Both the position numbers and the translations under genes were made by a program. Below, piece by piece: positions 47,050-57,371 of a stretch of 64,000 nt of DNA. Location: positions 248,001 to 312,000 of the forward strand of contig NZ_CP133148.1 of NCBI RefSeq assembly GCF_036488675.1, written 5' to 3'. Within the stretch, counting starts at the first letter, position 1. The number at the start of each line of letters is the position of its first letter. The DNA is from Sinorhizobium chiapasense (GTDB lineage: Bacteria; Pseudomonadota; Alphaproteobacteria; Rhizobiales; Rhizobiaceae). The notes beneath the pieces are model-generated. The model was not told the DNA's origin. It saw only the letters and a program-made list of their open reading frames with translations, and ran no database searches.

Positions 47050-47343
47050 ATGGCCAGCAAGAAGACAGCTCAGAAGACGCTCAGGCTCGCTCCTGTGCTC
47101 GATCTGAACGAGGCGACGGCGCTGCATGAAAAGCTGCTGGCGCTGAAAGGCAGCGCAGTCGCTATCGATGCCTCCGCTGTCGAGCGGATCGGTGCGCTCT
47201 GCGTTCAGGTGCTGATCGCCGGCGCAAAAAGTTGGGAAGAACAGCAGCTGTCTTTCACCTTTGCAAAGGTGTCGGACGCCTTCGTTAAAACGACACAGCT
47301 CATCGGCGTGGACATCGATCCCCTGATGGCAAAGGAGATTTGA
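47050..47343 (+). CDS. cheS: CheS, STAS-domain chemotaxis protein
   Basis: 97 residues. STAS-like: LDLNEATALHEKLLALKG, then AVAIDASAVERIGALCVQVL, where family members bear the regulated Ser. Size and position (after icpA, before cheY1) equal S. meliloti CheS, which binds CheA and speeds loss of phosphate from CheY1. Older annotations call it cheX. Three bases before cheY1. Confidence 0.88.
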   Translation: MASKKTAQKTLRLAPVLDLNEATALHEKLLALKGSAVAIDASAVERIGALCVQVLIAGAKSWEEQQLSFTFAKVSDAFVKTTQLIGVDIDPLMAKEI

Positions 47344-47346
47344 GAA

Positions 47347-47712
47347 ATGAAGAAGAGAGTTCTGACTGTCGACGACTCCCGGACGATCCGGAACATGCTT
47401 CTCGTCACGCTCAACAATGCCGGATTCGAAACGATCCAGGCGGAGGACGGCGTCGAAGGTCTCGAGGTCCTCGAGGAAGCCAATCCGGACGTCATCGTCA
47501 CGGACATCAACATGCCGCGCCTCGACGGCTTCGGTTTCATCGAGGGCGTGCGCAAGAACGACCGCTACCGCGCCGTGCCGATCCTCGTACTGACCACGGA
47601 GAGCGATGCTGAAAAGAAGAACCGCGCACGGCAGGCAGGTGCCACCGGCTGGATCGTCAAACCGTTCGACCCGACCAAGCTGATCGACGCAATCGAGCGC
47701 GTAACGGCCTGA
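47347..47712 (+). CDS. cheY1: Chemotaxis response regulator CheY1
   Basis: 121 residues, a single receiver domain: VDDSRTIRN, phospho-acceptor D53 in VIVTDINMPRLDG, LTTESDAEKKNRARQAGATGW with the conserved Thr, and Lys in IVKPFDP. In S. meliloti CheY1 serves as a phosphate sink for CheY2. Next gene cheA starts 19 bases later. Confidence 0.95.
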   Translation: MKKRVLTVDDSRTIRNMLLVTLNNAGFETIQAEDGVEGLEVLEEANPDVIVTDINMPRLDGFGFIEGVRKNDRYRAVPILVLTTESDAEKKNRARQAGATGWIVKPFDPTKLIDAIERVTA

Positions 47713-47731
47713 AATCCGAGGACAGCCTCCA

Positions 47732-50002
47732 ATGGATATGAACGAAATCAAAGAGATTTTCTTCCAGGAGTGCGAGGAGCAGCTCGCGGAACTGGAGTCG
47801 GGTCTCCTGAAGCTCAACGACGGTGATCGTGATCCGGAAACGGTCAATGCCGTCTTTCGCGCGGTCCACTCCATCAAGGGGGGCGCTGGTGCGTTCGGGC
47901 TGGATGATCTCGTGTCGTTCGCACATGTGTTCGAGACGACACTCGACTGCGTTCGATCCAACAGGCTGGAGCCCAATCAGGACGTTCTGAAGGTCATGCT
48001 GAAGTCGGCGGACGTGCTCGCTGACCTCACCAATGCTGCCCGCGATGGCGGCAGCGTCGATCAGGCGCGCAGCCGTCAACTGATCAAGGAGCTCGAAGCG
48101 CTGGCGAATGGCGAACTGCCGCAGGCGTCCGCTGCCGAACCGGCGCCCAAGGCTGCAGCTCCTGCGCCCGCGCCTGTTGCCGCGCCCCCCGTCAACGAGG
48201 AGGGCTTCCAGCCCGTTGCCTTTTCCTTCGAGGATTTCGAGGCCGACGAACCGGACCTGATCGAGGGGACATGCTACGAGATCATCTTCAGGCCAAAATC
48301 CGAGCTTTATGCCAAGGGCAATGATGCGACGCTGCTTCTGCGCGATCTGTCGCGCCTCGGCGCGATGAGCATTCACTGCGATATGGATGGCCTGCAGCCG
48401 CTCGACCGGATGAATCCGGAGGCGGCCTACTTCTCGTGGAAGATTTCGCTGAAGACGGACAAGGGCGAAGACGCGATCCGCTCTGTATTCGAATTTGCGG
48501 AATGGGATTGCGACCTCGACATTGCTTTGGCCGGTGGCGGCGCGGTTGATGCGTGCGAGGAGCTGCCGATGCAGCCCGTTCCCTTCGATCTCTCGATGCT
48601 GGACGAGGCAGCGGCCGGTTCGGCTGAAGAGGAAGTTCAAATCGCCGCCCGCGACCGCGCTGCGGCCGTTTCGGCGGCCGAGACGGCGAGCAACGTCTTG
48701 CAGATGGCCCAGTCCTCCACCAGGGCACCGGCAGAGGCGCAGAAGAACGCAACGGCTGCGGCCAACGCCGCCGCCCAGCAGGCTGCGTCAGCCGCGACCC
48801 CGACTATCCGCGTGGACCTCGATCGAGTCGATCGTCTGATCAATCTCGTCGGCGAACTCGTCATCAACCAGGCGATGCTGTCGCAGAGTGTGATCGAGAA
48901 CGACACCAACGGTACGTCGTCGATCAACATGGGCCTCGAAGAGCTGCAACAGCTCACCCGCGAGATCCAGGACAGCGTCATGGCGATCCGTGCGCAGCCG
49001 GTGAAGCCCGTCTTCCAGCGCATGTCGCGCATCGTCCGCGAAATTGCCGATATGACCGGCAAATCCGTTCGTCTCGTCACTGAGGGCGAGAACACGGAAG
49101 TGGACAAGACGGTCATCGACAAGCTGGCCGAACCGCTGACGCATATGATCCGCAACGCTGTCGACCACGGCCTCGAAACGCCGGAAAAGCGACTTGCAGC
49201 CGGCAAGAGCGCCGAAGGCACCGTGCGCCTGACGGCCAAGCACCGTTCGGGTCGCATCGTCATCGAGCTTGCCGACGACGGCGCGGGCATCAATCGCGAG
49301 AAGGTGCGCCAGAAGGCGATCGACAACGATCTCATCGCCGCCGACGCCAACCTCTCGGACGAGGAAATCGACAACCTGATCTTCCACGCGGGCTTCTCGA
49401 CCGCCGACAAGATCTCCGACATTTCCGGCCGCGGCGTCGGCATGGATGTCGTCAAGCGCTCGATCCAGGCGCTCGGCGGGCGCATCAACATCTCGTCGAA
49501 GCCCGGGCAGGGTTCGGTCTTCACGATGAGCTTGCCGCTCACGCTCGCCGTCCTCGACGGCATGGTGGTGACGGTCGCCAACCAGACGCTGGTCGTGCCG
49601 TTGACCGCCATCGTCGAAACGCTTCAGCCCGAGGCTTCCGCGATCCATAGCTTCGGCGCCACCCAGCGCCTGATCTCGATCCGCAACTCCTTCTGCCCGC
49701 TGGTCGATGTCGGCCGCATCCTGAACTTCCGCGCGACGCAGGCCAATCCGGTCGAGGGCGTCGCGCTGCTCGTCGAGTCCGAGGGTGGCGGCCAGCGCGC
49801 CCTGATGGTGGATGCGATCCAGGGGCAGCGGCAGGTGGTGATCAAGAGCCTGGAGGCGAACTACACCCATGTTCCAGGCATCGCAGCGGCGACCATTCTC
49901 GGCGACGGCCGCGTGGCGCTCATTCTTGATGTCGACGCCATCGTCGCCGCATCGCGCGGACAGTCTCTGAAACCTGAAATGTCATTTGCTGCAGCCGGAT
50001 AA
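47732..50002 (+). CDS. cheA: Chemotaxis histidine kinase CheA
   Basis: 756 residues. The Hpt domain has phosphorylated H46 in FRAVHSIKGGAGAFG. An Ala/Pro-rich linker (about 130-155) leads to the P2-like region, then a dimerisation domain (INLVGELVINQAMLSQ), the ATPase with HMIRNAVDHGLETPEKR (N box), GRGVGMDVVKRSI and GQGSVFTMSLPLTLA, and the C-terminal CheW-like domain. Receives signals from receptors via CheW and phosphorylates CheY1, CheY2 and CheB. Confidence 0.97.
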   Translation: MDMNEIKEIFFQECEEQLAELESGLLKLNDGDRDPETVNAVFRAVHSIKGGAGAFGLDDLVSFAHVFETTLDCVRSNRLEPNQDVLKVMLKSADVLADLTNAARDGGSVDQARSRQLIKELEALANGELPQASAAEPAPKAAAPAPAPVAAPPVNEEGFQPVAFSFEDFEADEPDLIEGTCYEIIFRPKSELYAKGNDATLLLRDLSRLGAMSIHCDMDGLQPLDRMNPEAAYFSWKISLKTDKGEDAIRSVFEFAEWDCDLDIALAGGGAVDACEELPMQPVPFDLSMLDEAAAGSAEEEVQIAARDRAAAVSAAETASNVLQMAQSSTRAPAEAQKNATAAANAAAQQAASAATPTIRVDLDRVDRLINLVGELVINQAMLSQSVIENDTNGTSSINMGLEELQQLTREIQDSVMAIRAQPVKPVFQRMSRIVREIADMTGKSVRLVTEGENTEVDKTVIDKLAEPLTHMIRNAVDHGLETPEKRLAAGKSAEGTVRLTAKHRSGRIVIELADDGAGINREKVRQKAIDNDLIAADANLSDEEIDNLIFHAGFSTADKISDISGRGVGMDVVKRSIQALGGRINISSKPGQGSVFTMSLPLTLAVLDGMVVTVANQTLVVPLTAIVETLQPEASAIHSFGATQRLISIRNSFCPLVDVGRILNFRATQANPVEGVALLVESEGGGQRALMVDAIQGQRQVVIKSLEANYTHVPGIAAATILGDGRVALILDVDAIVAASRGQSLKPEMSFAAAG

Positions 50003-50007
50003 TAGTC

Positions 50008-50475
50008 ATGACCTATGCCGCAAAAAATCTGACGACTGGCGGACGGGAGCTCATCGCTTTCCGCGTCGGAGATCAGGAATTCTGCGTGAACATTATGGCG
50101 GTCCGCGAAATTCGCGGCTGGACGCGGGCTACTCGGATGCCGCATGCGCCATCCTATGTGCTCGGCGTGATCAATCTGCGCGGCGCAGTGTTGCCGATCG
50201 TCGATCTGTCGGCGCGTCTCGGCATGAAGCCCGCGGAACCGACCGTTCGGCATGTGATCATCGTCGCCCAGGTGAAGAGCCAGATGGTCGGGCTTCTGGT
50301 TGACGCCGTATCCGATATCCTGACCGTCAGGGACGAGGAGATCCAGCCGACGCCGGACATTTCGTCCGAATTCGAGAAGAGCTTTGCCCGAGGCGTGTTG
50401 GCGATCGAAGGCCGGATGATCTGCCTGGTCGAACTCGAGGCGGTCTTCCCCCAGGAAGAAAGGGAGGCTGCATGA
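50008..50475 (+). CDS. cheW: Chemotaxis adaptor CheW
   Basis: 155 residues, one CheW domain: ELIAFRVGDQEFCVNIMAVREIRG, YVLGVINLRGAVLPIVDL and VGLLVDAVSDIL. Couples receptors to CheA. Four-base overlap with cheR. Confidence 0.96.
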   Translation: MTYAAKNLTTGGRELIAFRVGDQEFCVNIMAVREIRGWTRATRMPHAPSYVLGVINLRGAVLPIVDLSARLGMKPAEPTVRHVIIVAQVKSQMVGLLVDAVSDILTVRDEEIQPTPDISSEFEKSFARGVLAIEGRMICLVELEAVFPQEEREAA

Positions 50476-51380
50476 GAGCGCACGCGATTCTCGAACAGAA
50501 ACTGTCGCCGGACGAATGCCTTGCAAGCGGCGAGTATCCGCTGACGCGGCGCGATCTTAGCGAAATTGCTGCGATGATTTACGCCGATGCCGGCATCTAT
50601 CTCAACGAATCCAAGGCGTCGCTCGTCTATTCGCGGCTGTCGAAGCACATCCGCAATCTGGGCCTGAAGGGTTTTCGCGACTATTGCCAGCTCGTCGCCT
50701 CGCCGGCGGGCGCAGCGGCGCGGCGCGACATGCTCTCGCACCTGACCACGAACTTCACCCGCTTCTTCCGCGAGAACCACCACTTCGAACACCTGAAGAC
50801 GGACGTGTTGCCCGACCTCATCGCCCGCGCCAAGAATGGTGGGCGCGTTCGCATCTGGTCGGCTGCGTGCTCGGATGGTCAGGAGCCCTATTCGATCGCG
50901 CTCACGGTTCTGTCGCTGCTGCCGAACGCGGCGGACTATGATTTCCGCATTCTCGCGACGGACATCGATCCGAAGATCCTGGCACTCGCCCGGGCCGGTG
51001 CCTACGACGCGACGGCGCTCGAGACGGTTAACCCCGCCATGCGCAAGCAGTGGTTCAGTGAGGTCAATGTCGGCGGCCGCGTCAAATGGCAGATCGACGA
51101 TCGCGTCAAGCGGCTGATCACCTTCAACGAACTCAACCTGATGGCACAATGGCCGGTAAAGGGACCCTTCGATGTGATCTTCTGCCGCAACGTGGTGATC
51201 TATTTCGATGAGCCGACGCAGATGAAGATCTGGTCGCGCTTTGCCGGCGTGCTGAACACGAACGGACATCTTTATATCGGCCATTCGGAGCGCGTGTCGG
51301 GAGACGCCAAGTCGAACTTCGACAATATCGGCATCACCACCTACCGCCATACCGGCAAGTTTCATGGAGTTCGGGCATGA
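50472..51380 (+). CDS. cheR: Chemoreceptor methyltransferase CheR
   Basis: 302 residues. N-terminal helical domain, then AdoMet-dependent methylase: [53 protein letters not shown] and [16 protein letters not shown]. Methylates glutamates of chemoreceptors for adaptation. Overlaps cheW and cheB by 4 bases each. Confidence 0.97.
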   Translation: MRAHAILEQKLSPDECLASGEYPLTRRDLSEIAAMIYADAGIYLNESKASLVYSRLSKHIRNLGLKGFRDYCQLVASPAGAAARRDMLSHLTTNFTRFFRENHHFEHLKTDVLPDLIARAKNGGRVRIWSAACSDGQEPYSIALTVLSLLPNAADYDFRILATDIDPKILALARAGAYDATALETVNPAMRKQWFSEVNVGGRVKWQIDDRVKRLITFNELNLMAQWPVKGPFDVIFCRNVVIYFDEPTQMKIWSRFAGVLNTNGHLYIGHSERVSGDAKSNFDNIGITTYRHTGKFHGVRA

Positions 51381-52435
51381 GTGTTCCCGCACGCGTTCTC
51401 GTCGTCGATGACTCGGCCACCATGCGCGGTCTGATCACTGCCGTGCTCAATGCGGATCCGGAGGTCACGGTCGTCGGTCAAGCGGCCGATGCGATCGAGG
51501 CCCGCCAGGCGATCAAGCAGCTTGATCCCGACGTCGTCACCCTCGACATCGAGATGCCGAACATGAACGGCCTCGAGTTTCTCGACAAGATCATGCGGCT
51601 CAGGCCCATGCCGGTCATCATGGTCTCGACCTTGACCCACAAGGGCGCCGAAGCGTCGATCGCCGCGCTCGAGATCGGTGCCTTCGACTGTGTAGGTAAG
51701 CCGCATCCCGGCGACCCGCATCCCTTCGGCGATCTGGTCGACAAGGTGAAGGCGGCCGCCCGGTCACAGCGCAAGCTCATCATCACCGGCAACAAGGCCG
51801 CAGCACCAGCCGCCGCAAGCGCGAATGCCGCTTCCGAATACAGGGCCGGCCGCAAGATCATCGCCATCGGAGCGTCGACCGGCGGTGTCGAAGCGCTGAT
51901 CTCCGTGTTGCAGAAGTTTCCGGCCAATTGCCCGCCGACGGTGATCACGCAGCATATGCCGCACACCTTCACTAGGAGCTTCGCGGAGCGGCTCAATCGC
52001 CTTTGCGCGCCGACCGTGCAGGAGGCGACCGATGGCGCCCGCCTCGAGATCGGCAAGATCTACCTGGCGCCGGGCGGCGAACGCCATCTTCAGGTGGCCA
52101 ATGCCGCCGCGCCTTGCTGCCGGCTGGTCGAACGCGCCCCTGTCAACGGTCATCGCCCCTCGGTCGACGTTCTGTTCGATTCGGTCGCCGAGCTTGCAGG
52201 CCGCAATTCGATCGGTGTCATCCTGACTGGAATGGGCCGCGATGGCGCATCCGGTCTCCTCAGGATGCGACATGCCGGAGCGCGCACCTTCGGACAAAAT
52301 GAAAAGACTTGTGTCGTCTACGGCATGCCGAGAGTTGCCTATGAATTGGGTGCTGTCGAAACGCAGCTCCCCCTCGGATCGATCGGGGAGGAGATCCTGA
52401 AGACCGCAGCAGCCCGAAAAGAAGGAAGCGAATAA
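51377..52435 (+). CDS. cheB: Chemotaxis methylesterase CheB
   Basis: 352 residues. Receiver domain with D57 in [13 protein letters not shown], then methylesterase with the triad visible in [13 protein letters not shown] (Ser), TQHMPHTFT (His) and [13 protein letters not shown] (Asp). Removes methyl groups or deamidates receptors after phosphorylation by CheA. The stop TAA overlaps the cheY2 ATG by one base. Confidence 0.97.
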   Translation: MSVPARVLVVDDSATMRGLITAVLNADPEVTVVGQAADAIEARQAIKQLDPDVVTLDIEMPNMNGLEFLDKIMRLRPMPVIMVSTLTHKGAEASIAALEIGAFDCVGKPHPGDPHPFGDLVDKVKAAARSQRKLIITGNKAAAPAAASANAASEYRAGRKIIAIGASTGGVEALISVLQKFPANCPPTVITQHMPHTFTRSFAERLNRLCAPTVQEATDGARLEIGKIYLAPGGERHLQVANAAAPCCRLVERAPVNGHRPSVDVLFDSVAELAGRNSIGVILTGMGRDGASGLLRMRHAGARTFGQNEKTCVVYGMPRVAYELGAVETQLPLGSIGEEILKTAAARKEGSE

Positions 52436-52824
52436 TGTCCATCGCCGAAAAAATAAAAGTTCTGATCGTCGACGATCAGGTCACCAGCCGCCTGCTCCTC
52501 GGCGACGCCCTGCAGCAGCTCGGTTTCAAGCAGATCACTGCAGCCGGCGACGGGGAGCAGGGCATGAAGATCATGGCCCAGAACCCGCACCATCTGGTTA
52601 TCTCGGATTTCAACATGCCGAAGATGGACGGTCTGGGGCTGTTGCAGGCCGTTCGGTCGAACCCGACGACGAAGAAGGCGGCCTTCATCATCCTGACCGC
52701 ACAGGGCGATCGCGCGCTGGTGCAGAAGGCAGCTGCCCTCGGTGCCAACAATGTTCTCGCCAAGCCGTTCACGATCGAAAAGATGAAGGCAGCAATCGAG
52801 GCCGTGTTCGGGGCACTGAAATGA
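52435..52824 (+). CDS. cheY2: Chemotaxis response regulator CheY2
   Basis: 129 residues; receiver domain with [16 protein letters not shown]58 in [32 protein letters not shown] and [11 protein letters not shown]. In S. meliloti the main output regulator that slows the flagellar motor. Overlaps cheD (ATGA). Confidence 0.95.
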   Translation: MSIAEKIKVLIVDDQVTSRLLLGDALQQLGFKQITAAGDGEQGMKIMAQNPHHLVISDFNMPKMDGLGLLQAVRSNPTTKKAAFIILTAQGDRALVQKAAALGANNVLAKPFTIEKMKAAIEAVFGALK

Positions 52825-53372
52825 TGGCCGCGGCTGCTGCCGGCAGGCGCGTTCACGTCATCCAGGGCGAGTTCAAGGTCGTCAACGATCCGGATATCGT
52901 TCTTTCGACCATTCTCGGTTCCTGCGTCGCCGCCTGTCTGCGCGACCCCGCGATCGGTGTCGGCGGCATGAATCATTTCCTGTTGCCCGGCTCCGCGACA
53001 AGCTCCGGCGGCGATGCCACGCGCTATGGCGTGCACCTGATGGAACTCCTGATCAACGGCCTGTTGAAGCAGGGAGCACGTCGCGACCGCCTGGAAGCGA
53101 AGATTTTCGGTGGCGCCAAGACGATCGCAAGGTTCTCCAATGTCGGTGAGCAGAATGCCGCCTTTGCGCGCCAGTTCCTGCTGGACGAGGGGATCCGCAT
53201 CGTCGGCGAGAGCACAGGAGGGGAGCACGGCCGCAAGCTGGAATATTGGCCATCCTCCGGGCGTGCCCGCCAATACGCTTTGACCGGGGTGGAAGCGCAA
53301 CGGGCGATGCAGATGGACCAGCGACCTGTACCCGCGCCAAAGCCGGTGGAAAGCTCGATCGAATTCTTCTGA
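52821..53372 (+). CDS. cheD: Chemoreceptor glutamine deamidase CheD
   Basis: 183 residues. [14 protein letters not shown] holds the catalytic Cys, [10 protein letters not shown] the catalytic His, and [13 protein letters not shown] the late conserved motif. Deamidates receptor glutamines and tunes CheA. Begins inside the cheY2 stop. Confidence 0.95.
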   Translation: MMAAAAAGRRVHVIQGEFKVVNDPDIVLSTILGSCVAACLRDPAIGVGGMNHFLLPGSATSSGGDATRYGVHLMELLINGLLKQGARRDRLEAKIFGGAKTIARFSNVGEQNAAFARQFLLDEGIRIVGESTGGEHGRKLEYWPSSGRARQYALTGVEAQRAMQMDQRPVPAPKPVESSIEFF

Positions 53373-53440
53373 TCGTGCTCGCCCATAGGCCCGCCAGGGA
53401 AAACGCACTTCAGAATTCGCAGACGACGTGAGAACAGACC

Positions 53441-53833
53441 ATGCAGATCGACTATCAGAGCCATACGCCTCACGCCGAAGAATCCTTGCCCGGTGTGCTG
53501 ATGCGCATCGTCACAGAGCTCCATGACGTGGCCTATCTCATCGAACGCATCGAGCCGCAGCTCTACGGCAATCGCGGCGTGGCCGCGGCCGACGAGTCCG
53601 AGCAGATGATGGTGCTTCAGGGCCTTGATCTGGCCGTGCAGAAGACGCGTGGGCTGGCCGAGTTTATCGATACGATCACGGGATCCATCCCCGACACCTG
53701 GCTTGTCGACGTTACGACTGCGGTCAACCTGATCAAGCTTGCCGATATGAGGAAGGCGTTGGGAAATGGCATGCTGCGCCATGGTCACTCGCAGCCTTTG
53801 ACGAAAGCCTCCGGTGACTTCGAGGCATTCTGA
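53441..53833 (+). CDS. cheT: CheT, small chemotaxis protein
   Basis: 130 residues, helical, partly like the dimerisation part of CheZ-type proteins: LHDVAYLIERIEPQLYG and LDLAVQKTRGLAEFIDTITG. Size and place between cheD and fliF equal S. meliloti CheT, the former orf38, described as acting in signal termination and adaptation. The assignment rests on synteny and size. Confidence 0.8.
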   Translation: MQIDYQSHTPHAEESLPGVLMRIVTELHDVAYLIERIEPQLYGNRGVAAADESEQMMVLQGLDLAVQKTRGLAEFIDTITGSIPDTWLVDVTTAVNLIKLADMRKALGNGMLRHGHSQPLTKASGDFEAF

Positions 53834-54092
53834 CCCCACCGTCGACGGTTCTCGCCACATGCCTGAGAAACGTCCGCAGTGGCCCCGAGATTGTTTTAGC
53901 CAACGCAACGCGATCTGACCAAGTTCGCGCAAGTTTCGCCGCCTAGCTTCGCATCCGGGGCTGGTAGATTCGCGCGTATTGGACATCGGCTGAAGCGCAA
54001 GCCGATACCCAGCGAACCCGAATGTTGGATCTGCGCATGGCGCAAGCCGGATGACCGGCTGGCCGTCCTGCGATACTGGGTGCGGAAACAGA

Positions 54093-55766
54093 ATGAATCT
54101 GTTCGATCAATTCTCGACGTTCACGAAAAACCTCGGCAGTCTGGGGCAAAGCAAACTGATCGCGCTCGCCGTGGCCGGTATCGTTGCGGTCGGCTTCGTC
54201 CTTGCCGCCGGCATCTACGTCAACAGACCTTCTTATGAAACGCTCTATGTCGGCCTAGAGCGCAGCGATGTGACCCAGATCAGCATTGCGCTCGCCGAGG
54301 CGAACATCGATTTCGACGTCGGGTCCGATGGCGGTAGCATCCAGGTTCCAGTCGGCATGACCGGTAAGGCCCGGCTGTTGCTTGCCGAACGCGGTCTGCC
54401 GAGCAGCGCCAATGCCGGTTACGAACTCTTCGACAATGTCGGCTCCCTGGGCCTCACCTCCTTCATGCAGGAGGTCACGCGCGTTCGTGCGCTTGAAGGC
54501 GAAATTGCCCGCACCATCCAGCAAATTTCTGGCATCGCCGCCGCACGCGTGCACATTGTGATGCCGGAGCGCGGAAGCTTCCGCAAGGCCGACCAGACGC
54601 CGACGGCGTCGGTGATGATTCGCGCGAGCGCAACGGTGGGCCGCAATGCCGCAGCCTCGATCCGCCATCTCGTGGCATCCTCCGTGCCGGGACTTGATGT
54701 CGACGACGTTACCATACTGGATTCGACCGGACAGCTTCTCGCCTCCGGCGATGACCCGGCGAACAGCGCACTCAATCAGTCGCTCGGCGTCGTCCAAAAT
54801 GTCCAGACAGATCTTGAAAAGAAGATCGATAATGCGCTCGCCCCGTTCCTCGGCATGGACAATTTCCGCACGAGCGTGACGGCGACGCTCAACACCGATG
54901 CACAGCAGATCCAGGAAACCGTCTTCGACCCCGAGTCGCGTGTCGAGCGCTCGACCCGCGTGACCAAGGAAGAGCAGAAGTCCAGCCAGCAACAGCCGGA
55001 CAATGCCGCAACCGTGCAGCAGAACGTGCCCCAGGCCGCACCGCGCGGCGGCGCCGGTCCGCAGTCCAGCGACGAGGCGGCAAAGAAGGAAGAGCAGACC
55101 AACTACGAGATCAACAGCAAGACGATCGCCACCGTCAAGAACAGCTATTCGATCGAGCGGCTGTCGATCGCCGTCGTCGTCAACCGCGGTCGTCTCGCGG
55201 CGATGGTGGGAGAGCCGGCTGATCAGGCGAAGATCGACGCCTATCTGCAGGAGATGCAGAAGATCGTCTCGTCGGCCGCGGGCGTCGACGCCAACCGCGG
55301 TGACGTCGTCACCCTGAACGCGATGGATTTCGTCGAGACGCAACTGTTGGACCAGCCGGTATCCGGCCCGGGCGTGATGGAAATGCTGACGCGCAATCTC
55401 GGCGGCATCATCAACTCGCTTGCCTTCGTCGCGGTCGCCTTCCTGGTTGTCTGGATGGGCATGCGGCCGCTCGCCCGCCAGATGGGTTTCGGCGGCAAGG
55501 CAGGCCAGCTGGAAAGCGAGGCGGCCGGCCTCGAACTGCCCGACTTCTCGCCGGTCGGTGCCGGTTCCGGAGGTGCGCTCATGGAAGGCTTCGGCTCGGA
55601 CTTCGGTTTCGACAGCACCGACGACCTGCTCAACATCGGCGAGGAGGGCAACTTCAACCGGCGCGTCAAGGAAGGACCGGAACGGCGGCTCTCGCGCATG
55701 GTGGAGATCAGCGAGGAGCGCGCCGCGAAGATCCTGCGCAAATGGGCCCTCGACCGCGCCGCCTGA
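54093..55766 (+). CDS. fliF: Flagellar MS-ring protein FliF
   Basis: 557 residues from ATG 54093 (GGAAAC upstream). An N-terminal membrane helix (ALAVAGIVAVGFVLAAGIYV) is followed by the ring-building domains GLERSDVTQISIALAEANIDF and RGLPSSANAGYELFDN. QTPTASVMIRA, a Gln/Ala-rich segment, a second helix (INSLAFVAVAFLVVWMGM) and the FliG-binding C-tail (RAAKILRKWAL) complete it. Base of the flagellum in the inner membrane. A strong terminator follows. Confidence 0.97.
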   Translation: MNLFDQFSTFTKNLGSLGQSKLIALAVAGIVAVGFVLAAGIYVNRPSYETLYVGLERSDVTQISIALAEANIDFDVGSDGGSIQVPVGMTGKARLLLAERGLPSSANAGYELFDNVGSLGLTSFMQEVTRVRALEGEIARTIQQISGIAAARVHIVMPERGSFRKADQTPTASVMIRASATVGRNAAASIRHLVASSVPGLDVDDVTILDSTGQLLASGDDPANSALNQSLGVVQNVQTDLEKKIDNALAPFLGMDNFRTSVTATLNTDAQQIQETVFDPESRVERSTRVTKEEQKSSQQQPDNAATVQQNVPQAAPRGGAGPQSSDEAAKKEEQTNYEINSKTIATVKNSYSIERLSIAVVVNRGRLAAMVGEPADQAKIDAYLQEMQKIVSSAAGVDANRGDVVTLNAMDFVETQLLDQPVSGPGVMEMLTRNLGGIINSLAFVAVAFLVVWMGMRPLARQMGFGGKAGQLESEAAGLELPDFSPVGAGSGGALMEGFGSDFGFDSTDDLLNIGEEGNFNRRVKEGPERRLSRMVEISEERAAKILRKWALDRAA

Positions 55767-55801
55767 CCGACATTCGGCAAGGCAGACACTTTTCAGAAAA
55801 G

Positions 55802-55826
55802 TCCCGCCCGAGTGGCGGGATTTTTT
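55802..55826 (+). terminator. Rho-independent terminator after fliF
   Basis: TCCCGCC pairs with GGCGGGA across CGAGT, followed by six T. It ends the icpA-che-fliF transcript and separates it from visNR. Confidence 0.9.
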
Positions 55827-56620
55827 GTGCGGCCGGATCAGTTCGGCCTGCGTGACGAACCCAGGGCCACGAATGCGAATTGTGGCTCTTGTCGAAATAT
55901 TGGCTGAGCCCGGCGTGTATTGGCGACCGGATCGGGAATCGACATCAAGAATCCGCTGCCGCCCTCGGAGTCTCGGCCACGAGGTCCGGGATGAAAATTA
56001 ACAATAAAGCAACCTTTGTAGATTCGGAGCCGCGATCGATGCCCAGACTGACGGTGCATCTACTGATCATCTCTATGTCCAATGCTGAGTTTTCGGCAAA
56101 TATAGTTTGGGATATTCCAAATAAAATGGAAGAATGAGGGATTTCTATTCATGAATCGTCTCCGCGCAGACTGCGTCGAAATTGATGCATTTCGGCAACA
56201 GGCGTTGCGGTAAAGTAAATTTCGCTTTTATTTCGTTGGGAGCGTTTGGGCGAAAAAACAGGTTTGAGCGCCGCAGAAATCGCGCTCACGCGCCGGTTCA
56301 GAGGCGCCTTGGTCGTGTTCCGAGGAGCCGAAATTGCGTATAAAAATATTGAATATCAATGCGGTATGTTCAACAGGACCTTTCGGTCCGGATCCTGCTT
56401 GATTGGTCGCGAACCAAGCAATTGCAAATGATTTCATCGGTCATTGCCGAAGTAAACGGGCGGGCGGAGCCAGTGGTTTTTCCGCGGACGCGATGTACTG
56501 TTTAGGAACTGATTCGCGTCCTGATTTGCGGATGGCGGTGAATATCGGTTCCGGCCGGGCTGTCGGCGGCGATAGCAAGCGCATGTTCAGGGCGTCGAGT
56601 TCGGCACGGGGGCTGAGGTT
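55827..56620. other. Long AT-rich leader region before visN
   Basis: About 790 bases, with 56000-56400 much richer in A/T than the surroundings. No convincing gene. It is the upstream region of the visNR master regulator operon and presumably holds its promoter and control sites. Confidence 0.5.
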
Positions 56621-57358
56621 ATGGACATTTCGCAGGCAGGGGCCGTCTGGCCTTTGCAGACGGCCGCGCCGCATCGAAGCGGTCGCGAAATTTCAAAGGA
56701 ACAACTGATCCAGCGGCTCGCTGAAACCGCCGAGCGCGGGGGGGTTGCAAACGCACTTGCGGCGCTGACGGATTATGTTGGTGCGACCCACTATCTGCTT
56801 GCGCGCCACGAACTGTCCCAGGACGGCGGGCTTGATAGCGTCGTCTGCTCCGATTGGCCGTTTGATGTCGTGCGACGGCTGGCGGGAATCGTCATGGGCC
56901 TGAACGCCAAGACGACCGAGCTGGAGAAGTGCCTCGCGGTTCTGCAGCCGTGCTTTCACACTATGCCGGATGACATAGACCTGACGCGCGGAGTGAGCCG
57001 GGAATATTGCGCCGTTGCTTTCAACGTCGGACGAACGCGGTTCTCGCTCATGCTCCTGTTCCCCGCGGACGTGATCCTGTCGCAGGTGGGCCTGCGCGAT
57101 ATTGCGCTGCTTGCCGCCTATGTCGCAAGCCTCAAGACCAGCGTCGATGCGCGGCAAGAGCGCGAATGCGAATTGACCGAGCGTGAAATCGAATGCCTGT
57201 TCTGGATTGCCGAAGGCAAGACGAGCGAGGAGATCGCCGTCATTCTCGGAATATCCCGCAACACCATCAATAACTACATCACCAGCGTGATGCGAAAGAC
57301 TGCAACGCGAACGAGGTCGGAAGCGATCGCCCACGCCGTTCGCAACAATCTGGTTTAG
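56621..57358 (+). CDS. visN: LuxR-type flagellar master regulator VisN
   Basis: 245 residues from ATG 56621 (GAGG upstream). An N-terminal sensor-like domain with no named ligand is followed by the LuxR helix-turn-helix LTEREIECLFWIAEGKTSEEIAVILGIS..NTINNYI (segment near residues 182-220). In S. meliloti VisN works with VisR as a heteromer to activate rem and thereby flagellar, motility and chemotaxis genes. Thirteen bases before visR. Confidence 0.94.
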   Translation: MDISQAGAVWPLQTAAPHRSGREISKEQLIQRLAETAERGGVANALAALTDYVGATHYLLARHELSQDGGLDSVVCSDWPFDVVRRLAGIVMGLNAKTTELEKCLAVLQPCFHTMPDDIDLTRGVSREYCAVAFNVGRTRFSLMLLFPADVILSQVGLRDIALLAAYVASLKTSVDARQERECELTEREIECLFWIAEGKTSEEIAVILGISRNTINNYITSVMRKTATRTRSEAIAHAVRNNLV

Positions 57359-57371
57359 GGGGGAGGCACCG

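Noticed and set aside
55880..56137. 85-codon frame upstream of visN
   Set aside because: No ribosome-binding site, runs through the AT-rich leader, and has no protein-like pattern.
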